A stretch of 64,000 nucleotides of DNA from Neckera pumila (Eukaryota > Streptophyta > Bryopsida > Hypnales > Neckeraceae): assembly GCA_963969595.1 (NCBI GenBank), contig OZ018418.1, forward strand, positions 6,205,001-6,269,000. The letters are read 5' to 3'. Below, piece after piece: positions 1 to 11,319 of the stretch. Within the stretch, counting starts at the first letter, position 1. The number at the start of each line of letters is the position of its first letter. The position numbers and the translations under genes were made by a program. The notes beneath the pieces are model-generated. The model saw nothing but the letters and a program-made list of their open reading frames with translations. It had not been told where the DNA came from and searched no databases.

Positions 1-140
1 TTTGGGTACTACTTTTTGCCCTAAACGTATAAATTCTAAAGTATGAAGATGTGACATTAAATTCTATTTTTGGACAAAGACCGCCAATTTGGTAATTCTT
101 TAAAATCCCTCCAAGAAGTGTACTAAATCCTAACCCTTGA

Positions 141-495
141 TCCAAAGTCGCTCTCAATCTTCGGATCCAAAGTCGCCTTGTACCTGAGACTTGCAATCAA
201 CCTAAATCATTGGAGTTGTAGTCACCCCATACCCAAGCCACGCAGTCGGCCTAAATCATTGGAGCCGTAGTCGCCCTATATCTAAGACCTGAAGTTGCCA
301 TAAATCATGGGAGCCATAGTCACCCCGTATTTGGGACCCATAGTCGCCCTACTTGTGTTACTCGCGATTGCCTTGATTCTCAGACCCCAAGTTGCCCTAC
401 TTCTCGTATCCGCGGTCGCCCAGATTTGCGTACCCACGATTGCCCAAGACGCATCCAAATGCGCCCCACACCCAAAGTCGCCCATAGTGACGTGG
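141..495. repeat. Degenerate 24-25 bp minisatellite
   Basis: About 14 imperfect units of 24-25 bp are built around a core like GTCGCCCTA followed by a GAC or GGA spacer. The period is close to a multiple of three, so frames stay open on both strands across the block; I read those open frames as by-products of the repeat rather than genes. Sequence from about 500 to 790 shows nothing I recognise. Confidence 0.75.
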
Positions 496-792
496 TCTCA
501 GCTTTCCATGTCAATTTCTGGAGCCAGCCAGGTAGGACAAATCCATTTACCGAGAATAAAAAAATTTGAACCCTCAAATTTTTATACAACGACATTGTCC
601 CCTACACTTGACACTTGTCCAATACAACATGCAATGTCAGACGGACAACTCAACACCAAACCCTCCCAACATGTCCGACAAGACAACCTTGCTGAGGAGA
701 CAATGGGACTCTAGGGATTAATGAATTTGCTGCTACTAGTAACTAAGTTAGTAAAGATATAACATCTATTTAATTTGGCCAAAACTCTAGCC

Positions 793-1648
793 CCACCAAT
801 CCTAAGAATATTTCATGTTCAAAGAGGTACGTAGGAATTCTAAAATTTGAATGGTATCTTTGAGAGAGTTGAAGAGTAGACGTGCTGGCGCAGGTAAAAT
901 TTTACCACAGGAACTAGACTTGTCCACTTTATGTTCTACTATGTTAAAATCTCCTAATATAATCCATTGACATGTACTCGGTAATTCAGTCCTCATACTC
1001 TCCCATAAAAGACAGCAAGATAAAGAATTACAAAGGGCATATATATTTATAAATCCAAGATCCCCACCTTCAATTCTAGAAAATATAAGCCATTGAGCTT
1101 TGCCGCCAAGTATAGATCCTGACTAAGAAATCAAATTCGACCATCTAGAGGAAACTAAAGTAGCTAATTCACCTTAGCCAAATGAAGCTCCATTAGCAGT
1201 ATAGCCTGGTTCTACTTTTGTGAACAAAGTAGGTGCCCGTTTCCACAATAGCCTTCCACTATTGGATGCATTGGAACCTCTAAGCTTATGTTTGTGCAAA
1301 AAGAAAATGTCTACAGGATCACTATGGATGTAGTTTCTTAAGTTATCAATTGCACTAGGGTTGATTAATCCATGAACATTCACCATAAAAAACCCATGTT
1401 TTAGGTGACAAGCCTTGATTTTTCTTAATAGATTTTAGTGGACATCCAATGCAACAAAATCATGTTTTTTGTCAACAAAAACGCCCAACGTAACATCAAT
1501 GTTGATATAAAAACATAGATTTGTTGCATTAAATGTCCACTAATTTCTATCAAGAAAAATCATATTTTGTCATCTAAAACGCGGGTTTTTTATAGTGATT
1601 TGAAACAAAAATTTTAGTTTCAATCATAAGCACCATGGACCAAGAGTT
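793..1648 (-). pseudogene. LINE ORF2 start: endonuclease domain, broken
   Basis: This is the N-terminal endonuclease (exonuclease-endonuclease-phosphatase fold) of a plant LINE retrotransposon, the nuclease that nicks target DNA. Read on the minus strand, the frame starts near 1648 with an IETKIFVS segment. It is interrupted by a MITE at 1381-1597 and resumes as NVHGLINPSAIDNLRNYI, then GRLLWKR. After two in-frame stops it continues through GGKAQWLIF to WIILGDFNIVEHKVDKSSS near 960-910, the typical GDFN active-site block. Similarity ends near 790, so the reverse transcriptase and RNase H parts are missing. Assignment to the LINE endonuclease family is firm from these motifs; the precise clade is not determined. 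Confidence 0.82.
1381..1597. mobile_element. 217-bp MITE with CACTATAA-type ends
   Basis: The ends are inverted copies: CACCATAAAAAACCC on the left, and CACTATAAAAAACCCGCG read from the right. The inverted similarity runs about 90 bp into each side. Flanks carry the 3-bp duplication ATT (1378-1380 and 1598-1600). Three-base duplications and CACTA-like ends point to the CACTA group of DNA transposons. It has no coding capacity. It sits inside the LINE ORF2 frame, which resumes across it. Confidence 0.85.
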
Positions 1649-1649
1649 A

Positions 1650-3300
1650 GCTAAGTGCTCCTTACGTAGTCTTTAGGTTGTATACGCCCCAAGAATCAAG
1701 ATTGGGGTCATTGGCCACTACTTCAATTCTAACCTAAGGGATTTGGGGCTGCCTTGCCAAATTCTTCATATAGTCAGCAAAAACTTTGATTCTAGGTTGA
1801 GCCTTCAAAGAAGATGGATCAAAACTATACATTGCGGGAGAGAGCTTGTGATGTGGTTAAGAAATCAGAGAGATAAAGTTGTCCTAATGTTAGATGATGG
1901 TGAAGATGGACTGGAGAGTCTATTAAATACTAGTAAGTTGTTGTGCATATTACTGGATTGAACATTATTAAAGACAGAGTTAGAGATCTGATTAACATTC
2001 CCAATGGACGGGCTGCTAAGTGACTCAAGGATGATAATGACGAACAAGCTAGGTTTTGGATTACAAGAGGGAAAAGAACCCTTCTTGAATCTTTGAGATC
2101 TAGTTTGACTATGGGTAATTCAAGGGGAGGGAGGTGCTACAAGATCTGGAAGAGGTATTTCAAGAATAGGCACGCTATTAATTAAGGTCGGGATATGGTT
2201 ACTAGACACAAGTTTGAGGGGAATAGGTTCCATTTGGATTTGGGGGTCAAAGAAAATGATAAGAGGGGAAAGTATCGAGGAAGATTTTGGGCTAAAGTTT
2301 TGTTCTATCTAGGGTGAAATTTTCTTGTGGGTTGATGTGGTCAAAGTAATCAAATATGTGGAAGGACTTGTGGTGGGCTATAAGAAGAGGAAGAAGAGCA
2401 AGAGTATACTAGGGATAGTTATGCACCTCCGCAATGGAATAATTGGCACTGTAGTTTGGGTGGAAGTTGTCTTAATCAAGTTTTTTGAGATTCATCTGAA
2501 GATTGGCATGAGTGGGATGGAGCCTAGTGGAAAACTAAGGGTTGTTCAAGATAATTGGGATCATCCCTCCTTCTTTTCATTGAAACTTGTTGAGCCCAAT
2601 AGTGATTAGAATTAGCCGGGATTGGAGATTTTGTGAAGGAGCGCCTCTGCCGACAAGGTGGGACTAGGAGGAAATTATCTTCATCAAGTAATGGATTGGA
2701 TCTAGGGGTAAGGTTGCGGATATTACTATGGCGGTTGAAGCACTGAGAAGAAGTTTTCTTCAAAGTAGATTGACTTGGTTGCTGGACTTAGGTATGCAAA
2801 TGAATGATGTCTAAGAGTGGGAGATCAAACTGAGATTTTGGGATAGCATCACAGCTGTCCAAGGGTAGGCCTTTCAAAGGAGTATAAATATGGGTAGGGC
2901 ATTGGTTTGGTGGATGGTTGTAAACAAAGCATCAATTACATTGGAGAGAGGTTTTTTCATAGAGGATTTAGAGCTCTGTCAGTCCTCCAGATGGGTTTGC
3001 GATTTGGGTTTTTGGTGACTAGCTATAGGAAAGATCAAGTACTATACAATTAAAATGGGAACTGAGAACAAGATTAAGGATGTCTTTGGCCACAATCCGA
3101 CCTAGGGATTACATGATAGACTCTAAACAAGAAATGATTTCTAAAGGAAGATTTATAATAGATAACCAACACGGGAGAAATGGGCCAACTAGAGGACTAG
3201 GATTGAAGGACAATTATCATCTCTAGTATGTAACTTCCCCTCCCAAGAACTGGTGTAGAAGAATTACTATGGCTTTGCTCTTAGCTTGGCCATAGTCAAG
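1650..3300 (-). other. Probable upstream part of the LINE, no readable gene
   Basis: On the minus strand this stretch lies upstream of the LINE ORF2 start and may be a decayed ORF1, with a serine- and proline-rich frame near 2763-2524. I could not find a zinc knuckle or any other diagnostic motif, and frames on both strands are short. The assignment rests on position only. Confidence 0.3.
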
Positions 3301-4480
3301 CTTGACATAATGAAATCTTCCCCCTGCTGGTTGTGAAGCACAATATACTTTGGATAATAGAGTTGATCTAAGTCTTAAAGCCACACCTTCTTGGTTTGTT
3401 CATTGTCTAGTCTCCAACAAAACTAGCAATAGCAACATGCTCCTTAATGTGTAGGGTTTTTGAAGAAAGAACAATAGAATCAATACAAGACAGCAAGGAT
3501 ACCTTGCTAGACTGAACAAGAAGCCCCGCCCAATTACAAATAAGAGTAGGAGGAAGAGATTCTCCCTTTGAGCTGGAAAACAAATTAAGTGGCATGACAG
3601 ATGGTGCTCGTATATCTTGCCTCTGCTGGTCCTTGTGATAAATATTGCGCACCAAGGATTCTTGATTGAGGATGATTCATGTGCATTGGTGGCAAACTTG
3701 CATCACGCCTCTGACTCTTGAATAGTAATGGTAATCCTTGATTGGTGCGCCATCGTTTCGAGTCTCCTCTCCTTGACAGGCCATGAATTCTAGATTGCTC
3801 ATCGGGATTCTACTGTCTTGATTTGAGATTTCGTAAATGCTGACGGTGCAAATGCAAGAAATGCTCTGCAGTATAGTGAGGACCATCTCTAACAATATTC
3901 CTATATGAATCCATTGTGTACTTAAACAGGCTTTAACGACGACTTAGAATAAACAAGAAATAAATTTTAGGATTCGAACAAGAGCGGACAAGGCTGACTA
4001 TATGAATTTGAGTTGTTCAACTTCTAAGAACAACCACTTGTACACCCTTGGTGTGCGCAGATTACCATAGAGAGCAGCGCTTATTTGGAGTGCACAATGT
4101 TCTCATAACCACAAGAAAGCTTCAATCCCAACGCAAGGCTCCAACTAAAACACTCATCATGCCTTCAACCTTTTCTTTCCAGATCTTAAGTTATCTTGGT
4201 CCAAATCCGGCAAGTTGAATCTTAGAAGAAGTGCAATTTTTATAACTTTATGATCCAATTCTTTTTTGTGTAGGAAATCCCACATATGAGATCAAATCGA
4301 GTAAACTAACTAACTAACAGGGAAAATCCTCATTTGGCTTGGCTTTCATGGTTGGTTCAGGACTTCAATTTTTCTATCCACGCCATTGCATTGCAAGCAT
4401 TTGCAAACACATTGCAACCTTGATGGGTGTTATATAATTCTATCTAGTTGCCACGCCTCCTGCACTACTGCAAATCTAAA
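3300..4480. other. No recognisable feature
   Basis: Only short frames are present (for example minus 3655-3407 and 3895-3677). None shows a known motif, and I see no element ends. It could be the outer part of the LINE or unrelated intergenic DNA. Confidence 0.3.
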
Positions 4481-4500
4481 GTCAAAAAAAATTAAATGTA

Positions 4501-4574
4501 AATTGCACTTGAAACATTGGTTCATTCAATTTTCTTAAGTGCACATTGAATGAACCTATGTTTCAAGTGCAATT
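4501..4574. repeat. Hairpin with 30-bp arms
   Basis: Arms at 4501-4530 and 4545-4574 are inverted copies with one mismatch, separated by a 14-base loop. It could be a tiny MITE remnant or a stem-loop in a transcript. No target duplication was seen. Confidence 0.8.
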
Positions 4575-4579
4575 TTCTT

Positions 4580-6440
4580 ATGACTTTCTTAAGTGAACCT
4601 CAAATGCATAGGGTACTTTTGGATCAAACGATTGAAATGTTTGATGCAGATCCTCTCGATTGTCAACATCTGCACTTAATAATACTTGTGTTATATGTGA
4701 ATGAAATGTAGGTCAAGTGGACTAGCTTGGCTACTACAAGCAAATCCTTCATTTGATTTGAAAGGCACTTGTTTGTTATTTATTTTATTCAAATGAATAA
4801 AATGTGATGAATCCACCTTCAATATACACATATGATTCCACCTTATTAAATGTTTGTAAGTGCATTTGCATTGTCATTTTTTAAAATATTCCTATAAATG
4901 GAAGACCGATTGTGAACAAGAAGAGAAAATCACATAAACGAGGTTCAAGAAAATCTTGAGTTGAATCTTGATCTTGACTAAAATATTGCACTTCAAAGTA
5001 CTAAGCTCCTTTATGGAGTTTATGATGATAGATTTACTGAAATAATTTCAAATTTGGTGTCCTGGTGGGGTGTGGAGAGGAAGACTAGCAACCATATGTG
5101 CATTCGTTTGGACCAAGTTCAATTCAGTGTGCATGCTCAAAAGGTAAATTAGACCAGTGTAACTGTCTCTGTAAGAGGTGTAACGCTGTACCCATGAATG
5201 TGCTGCATCCCCGTGCCTACTGCATGTAGAAAGAATGTTGTGAATGTGATATATCTAAATCTGCGATACGAGGAAACGGAATACATGGGTCATACCAGAA
5301 GGGTTCTAAGCGTTCCTCCGATTGTCATCTCGGTCGGGTTGAATGTTCCTTGGATGTTCATCTCGGTCGGGTTGAATGTTCCTTGGATGTTCGTCTCGGT
5401 CGGGCTGTGGTACTTCCATCTCAGTTGCTTGCTCATCGGGGTTACGACATTTACATTTTAGAATTGTTCTTCGAGGTTTTGAGACCCATCTTTGGTCGTA
5501 TTTGTTGGCTTGTTTAGGATTGGAGGTTTGCGGTCGAGTTTTTATTAGTCAGAAGCTCTTCGTATGCGGAGCTCGTGGAACAATCTGTGGGAGGGATAGA
5601 CGAGTTTGAGGTGGAAATTCAAGGACGTGAATGGTTGCTGGCCCTGCGAATGATTTGACAGTTATGAAGGTGAGCCTACATGTGCCGTTGTTCCGGTTTT
5701 GAATTATTGTTACGACCTAATGCTCTTAGCACTCAAGCCACCCATCTTGCGAAGAAATGTTGCCAATAGGTTTCGTTTGCTTGCTCGTCCTGTGAATGAT
5801 TTCACGGTTATGAAGATAAGGATTCATGCAATAGGACTGACTATCCGAATTCTCGGATGAGACTATCGGAGGGCTGTCTACGAAAGATACCAAGTGTACC
5901 GTCACTAGTTTTGGACAATTGCGCTTGCCTTAGACCTTGGTTTGGGTATTTTATGAGAACCTTGAGTGCGTCATTCAGGGTGAAAGTCCTGACGATGTCG
6001 GATTGAACAATATACGATAGAAGAATCTGAAACCCTACCAATTTCTTGTTCGGAAGCATTATTGTTCGGAAGCATTATTGTCTGATTAAATTAGGGGCTT
6101 AAGTTTACGGTGGAATTCTGTCTTCGGGTCATTTTCAATTGTCAGATTTTGCATCCCTAATGCGTCATTAATTTGTACTATGGAATTTGTATTGCACAGA
6201 ATACTCTCGTAACTCATTAACGATTACAAGCTTGGGGCTTACTTGACTGCCATATTATGATTATTACACTCAAATCTGTTCTCAGTGGCTTGAGTTGCAG
6301 ATTTTGATTAGCTTTTGCATTGTCAGCTCGATGCGCTGATAGAGTTGACGACCAATACAAGCAAGGATAATGATCGTGAGCACTGTGATTTTATTGTTAT
6401 GAAAACGTGACAGGCTCCGGCTTAATGAATATCTAGGACT
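4580..6440. other. Region upstream of the 6.4-kb gene; possible leader
   Basis: Composition becomes less AT-rich from about 5 kb and remains so to about 9.5 kb, which suggests one transcription unit including long untranslated regions. Apart from the 33-bp repeats at 5310-5408 I see no coding motif. No promoter element can be placed with confidence. Confidence 0.3.
5310..5408. repeat. 33-bp direct repeats, about three units
   Basis: A 33-bp unit containing TCATCTCGGTCGGGTTGAAT repeats about three times with few differences. In one plus frame it reads as repeated ISVGLNVPWMF. I treat the frame as a consequence of the repeat length, not as a protein. Confidence 0.7.
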
Positions 6441-7763
6441 ATGGGAGATAGAAGAGGAAGTTCTCGCCCTGGGTGCCATTGGCACCTGGGGCTACAAGGT
6501 GAAGGTGTTTGTCCACTATGTTTACGAACATCTCTTGCAAAGCTTGCTGCATATCAAGGGGAGTACCAAGAGTCACTTCATACTTATACTGGAGCCTTGT
6601 TATCAACTTCTATTGCAGAATTCTCAAGAGAGAGAGAGAGTAGCGCTCAGAGCTGTCAACCTACTTATCCAAGTGTGAGTTATCGAAGTCGTAGTAAAAA
6701 GGAGCGCAAACCCAAGGGAGATACTATTTCTCAAGATAGAAGTTTATCCGACTCCCGGAAACCAAAGGACGCTACAAGTTCTATAGCCAAAACTACTTGG
6801 GGAGTTGCATTTCACCGCATAGCTTCACTTCGAAGTGCATTAACCTCTATATGGAAATCAGATAAGCAGCCTGACGAAAAGAGCAGGCGGAATACAGAGG
6901 TTCGAGAGACGCATCACTGTAACCCCCGTGGTCAAAATGGAGCCGAAGAGGTGAGAGAAGGCAGGTTCTCTGGACTGCAATACGCTGCAGGTAGTGAAAC
7001 ACGGCTATGTTATGGGGACTCAAAGTGTGATTTAACCAGTAGCATTAAGACCACTCCATGGACAGGATCATCTTCTTTTGTATCTAAATTCACTCACAAA
7101 TCAAATACTCCTGAAGGTTGTCAGACGCGGTGGAGAAGGAGTAAGAGCAGTAGAGAGGCAAAACGTAAGCCACATGTTTGTGTGTCAACAGATTATGAGC
7201 CCCAAACTCCAGATAATAATCAAGCCTGTGGTGCTATGTCCCTAGTTCAACCGGTGCCACACCCAAGTAGCAAGTCATCACCTTGGAGGGTTTTTTCCCG
7301 GTCAAGTAGCCGCCGTAGTCCGCACAGTGGACTCAAAGATGAGACACTTAAACCAACACCCGTGGGCTTAACGACTTCTTACAGACGACAGTATCCTCCT
7401 GTGACTTCTGACTGCAGAAGTAGCCCGTTGTCCCGTGGGTTTTCACCGAAGGCAAGTCCTGGAGACTGCATTTCTAAGTCCGCAAGGTCCTCACCGTCCA
7501 AGGTGAAACCGGACTCGACCTCTCATGTTTCGTTTGCAAGCAAGAGTATTTCGTGGTCACGGAAGTTGTCTCCTAGCAATAAAACTAGTCCATTGTACCT
7601 AGCCCCTAGCACTATGGACATAAAGAGGGATAGTCTATCAAGGGACTCGTTACATGCACAGGAGTCTCTCGATCTATCTAAACCAATCGATGTCCAGGGC
7701 CATAGAGGGACCAGATTATTCACTGATGGCGTGCAGGACTCTACTTCACCCCCCTTCTCGTGA
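6441..7763 (+). CDS. Plant protein with OCTOPUS/DUF740-like N-terminal C-rich motif
   Basis: A 440-residue uninterrupted frame, the longest in the window. The ATG at 6441 follows an in-frame TGA at 6426, which supports this start. Residues about 12-35 read CHWHLGLQGEGVCPLCLR followed by LAKL. This matches the Cys/His pattern (C-x2-H ... GVC-x2-CLR-x-x-L) found at the N-terminus of plant OCTOPUS/DUF740-type and related membrane-associated proteins. The rest is rich in Ser, Arg and Lys with many SP and RSS dipeptides, and looks disordered. I see no membrane segment. The frame ends at TGA 7761-7763; a frame 7654-7947 in +1 reads on plausibly, so a missed 3' intron or shift is possible. Function in the source organism is unknown; family membership is inferred from one motif. 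Confidence 0.6.
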   Translation: MGDRRGSSRPGCHWHLGLQGEGVCPLCLRTSLAKLAAYQGEYQESLHTYTGALLSTSIAEFSRERESSAQSCQPTYPSVSYRSRSKKERKPKGDTISQDRSLSDSRKPKDATSSIAKTTWGVAFHRIASLRSALTSIWKSDKQPDEKSRRNTEVRETHHCNPRGQNGAEEVREGRFSGLQYAAGSETRLCYGDSKCDLTSSIKTTPWTGSSSFVSKFTHKSNTPEGCQTRWRRSKSSREAKRKPHVCVSTDYEPQTPDNNQACGAMSLVQPVPHPSSKSSPWRVFSRSSSRRSPHSGLKDETLKPTPVGLTTSYRRQYPPVTSDCRSSPLSRGFSPKASPGDCISKSARSSPSKVKPDSTSHVSFASKSISWSRKLSPSNKTSPLYLAPSTMDIKRDSLSRDSLHAQESLDLSKPIDVQGHRGTRLFTDGVQDSTSPPFS

Positions 7764-9560
7764 CGAATGTACACCTTTTCGTCCATCAAATCATTCCAGA
7801 GAGGTCCCTTTTATTGCACAGAACAAGACAGACTGGTCATCAATCATATCAGTGACTCACAAAGGAGATTGGCCCCGAGTCACGCCTGTACAGGCATCGA
7901 AGGCCACCTTGTTCAAACGTCCGAAGATCCTGGGAGGGGGGATCTGAAACTCGGAAGTTTGGTTTTATGGTATCTCTTCAAATGACTGGCTGCGGAAAAG
8001 AAAGTGTCTCGTCTTAGAAGACAACATCTGTCATCGTGCCTCAGCATGTACATACTGCTTGCAGTATCTTAGATCTACCATTTCACGACTGTGAGCCTAC
8101 ACTATGAAGGTAAAGTGGTTGATATTCTACTGATTCAGCGTTCACCCTGCATCAGTTCTCAAAGCTAAGCTTAGGCTGTTTGATTTGTATCGAAACAATG
8201 TATCATCAGACTAGGGGTGCTCATGCTTTTGCCGGCTTTTGTGAGCATGAGGAAAGCTCACTGGCAAATAACGTCTGACGTTTTGGCTAACTCCGTCAAG
8301 GTACAGCTATTTTCATAAAGCTGGGGATGCAGGTGTTGGGTTTGTGAGATTTTCCCTTTTCTGGATATGTGTCAGTGGTGCTCTTGGAACACATGCAGGT
8401 TCTAGATGGTTGGGAGTACTCTGTTCTGGTGTGTCAAAGATCAGATGCTTCCCACTGTTTTAATTATATCTCTATGTCTTTGTCGGTCTTTGATTAGGCA
8501 GATGATAAGCTCGGACCAGTTTGATGTCTTAGGAAAAACTCTTGGAGCACATTAAGGAGCTAACTACTCTGTGAAGGAGTAAAAGAATTCATGAAACCCT
8601 AAGTCTTATACTCCTTAACAGAATTCTTGAGATACTCAGTTGAGATACTATATCTTAGTGGTGTCTGCTCTGTCTAATCCTTTCAGTGTTGAAGTTTAAG
8701 CTGAATGGCCCAGTGAATACGACGTGTAGCTTTAACCCTTTAGTGGTCGGAGTCTTTGACAAGAGTGACGTGACACTGCAAACATGAGAATGGTGGAAAG
8801 CCTCTCTTACGAAGTTCAGGGTCACGGGTTTACCGTATGATCTACTACTGTCGATGAGAACAAGAATTCCATTGAAATGGTTTACGGGTTGCCAGATTAT
8901 GAGGTTTGACTACGTCCTTGCAGCCGTTGACTTGTCCGGGCAGTGCGTTTGCTCTTCAGTGTATTGCAAATTGCGTTTCCCTCAGGGGTCGGGGAAATTC
9001 GTGAAAAATGCTGGTACTCATGCTCTGGAAGTGCACAATGCCAGCAAATCAACGGAACTAGAAAGGACACAATTGTTAAGCACACACAGAGCTTGCAATG
9101 CACAGAACGCCCACAGCGCTTGAAGAAGCCATGTCGGGTAGTTTTTTGGTGCTTTTATGACATGACCGGCTATGAGATACGAAAGTTTTCACATTACAGC
9201 CCTGCCTGCCCGTTCCTGCACGGCGACGCTGCCCCTGCTAATAAGACAGAAAAGCTGACGGGCTATGAGCTGTACGTGACGTTCACTGTCATACGGATCA
9301 CATTCTTGGAATGGGGAATGTTTTGGAAAGAATTTGCTCAGGACCTTATCGACGGCAACAGTCTAATACAGAATTCCTTTCATTGTGAACAGAATCTGAA
9401 CGCTCAGAATGGTTGCAATATAATTCAAGTGCGCACTCATGCTCTGCAAAACTGTGAGATATCAAGTAGCCACGTTTTACAAATTTTTACAAATTTTTAC
9501 AGCATATGAACAAGAATAACAACATGGTCTGTGTGTTGTACAATATTTTAGTAATCTGTG
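7764..9560 (+). other. Downstream region of the 6.4-kb gene; possible 3' UTR
   Basis: The composition matches the gene before it. A 188-codon plus frame at 8943-9509 is the only long one; it has scattered Cys and no motif I know, and it overlaps open frames on both strands. I therefore call it a chance frame in an untranslated or intergenic stretch. No polyadenylation signal stood out. Confidence 0.3.
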
Positions 9561-9574
9561 TGTCATTCACACAA

Positions 9575-10732
9575 CGTCATTGTACAGTACCCCAAAGAAA
9601 GAGTACATAACTTCCAGTTTGGTGCCTAAAAGGCTTACTTTCGAAATCAGATTTAGAGGATGATCCATCGAGATTTTGAAAAAAAAAATTTGAACAAAAA
9701 CAGCTCATAATTTATAGGAGAACAACTTTTGTTCTTGGCCAAATAGCATATTGTGCATTTTGTAGTTCAAAGGTAAATTTTTCAAGTCACATTTACTACA
9801 CCAATTAGTAAGATTTTGAAATTACTTCTTTAAAGGAAACAAAATAGCGTATTGTGCATTTGAAATTACTTCTTTAAAGGAAACAAAATAGCGTATTGTG
9901 CATTTGAAATTACTTCTTTAAAGGAAACAAAATAGCGTATTGTGCATTTGTAGTGAGTGACTGGTTGACAAAGTGGAATATTGTACATTCAAAGGTCATT
10001 TTTTCTAATCACATTTACTACACCAATTAGTAAGATTTTGAAATTACTTCTTGAAAGGAAACAACTCTGAACTTACAAGAGAATAACTTCCATTTTAAAC
10101 TCAAAAGATTATTTTGCCTCAATGGTTTACAAATGAAGCTCAAAGAAGTGGACTAGTCTCACCGTTCTTGCAGTTCAAAAGGTAATCTATAGTTTGGGCT
10201 ATCTATCTTGCATTGTTGCAAAGAAGTTGTTTATAAACAACAAGCACAAGCTTGCAAGGCTAGCCTGTGCAATACAACACCAACATTGGACGATAGAAGA
10301 CCAAAAACAAATTATTTGGTAAGATGAGTCATCTTTTGAGGCTGGTCCACTCATTTGGGCTTCATTTGTAAACCATTGAAGCAAAATAAGCTTTTGAGCT
10401 TAAAATGGAAGTTATTCTCTTGTAAGTTCTGAGTTGTTTTCTTGTAAGAAGTAATTTCAAAATCTTACTAATTGGTGTAGTAAATGTGATTTGAAAAAAT
10501 GACCTTTGAATGTGCAATATTCCACTTTGTCAATCACTCACTCACTATAAGTGCACAATATGCTATTTGGCCAAGAAAAAAAGTTGTTCTCTTATAAGTT
10601 TTGAGTTGTTTTTGTTCAAAAAGTTTTTTTGAAATCTTGATGGATCATCCTCTAAATCTGATTTCAAAATTAAGCCTTTAGGCACTAAAATGGAAGTTAT
10701 GTACTCTTTCTTTGGGATACTGTACAACAAAA
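9575..10732. mobile_element. Foldback element of about 1.15 kb
   Basis: The outer ends are inverted copies: TTGTACAGTACCCCAAAG on the left, and TTGTACAGTATCCCAAAG read from the right. Similarity continues inward through most of both arms, to about 10,165 on the left and about 10,340 on the right. The left arm holds three tandem copies of a 40-45 bp unit at 9828-9950 that the right arm lacks. There is no coding capacity and I found no clear target duplication, so the superfamily is open. Confidence 0.75.
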
Positions 10733-11300
10733 AAACTATGATAACATCAAAAATTGGAGAACACATCCACTACGTGTTACCCTCAAAGGCAGATCTAGCC
10801 TTCCTTGAGCTGGTACCAGATGTGTGTCAAAGAACCAAAAAAGGTATTCACATTATCAACACATTGTTGTGACGTGCATTTATATTTAAAGGACCTACTA
10901 TCTTCATTACTTCAACGTCCATTCTTGTCCTTGGTGCAGTGCTGTACGCCTATACAGCAAATAACCATGCTGTTGTTGGTCCATGACAAACTACTCACAA
11001 ATGGCTAGCATGCATAGAGATCATGGACACCGTCGCCTTGCTAAGTAGAGACCGGCCATCCGTGAACATGGACCAAGGAAACAGCATGCCGAATATGAAC
11101 TTACTTATGAGCTCATGTCAATTTCATGAACGCCACTGAACCACTCCGCAAACTGCCATTCACAGGGTGCTACAATATACCACTCTAACAAATGCATTAA
11201 ACTAGTACATATTAATAACTACCTTGCTAAACTTGAAACAACTTGTACACATGACGATCTTCATCAATTTAATAATTGTTTTCAATCTTCTAGTCCTAAA
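10733..11300. other. Intergenic stretch, nothing recognised
   Basis: This lies between the foldback element and the piggyBac remnant. Frames are short and without motifs. It may include the 3' flank of the piggyBac copy, but I saw no terminal repeat or TTAA pair to prove it. Confidence 0.35.
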
Positions 11301-11319
11301 AAGAAATGGAAGCCCTTCA

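Noticed and set aside
282..714. Frames of 60-135 codons on both strands
   Set aside because: They are produced by the 24-bp minisatellite period and show no protein motif.
8943..9509. 188-codon plus frame after the likely host gene
   Set aside because: No motif, overlaps frames on both strands, and the composition fits an untranslated region.
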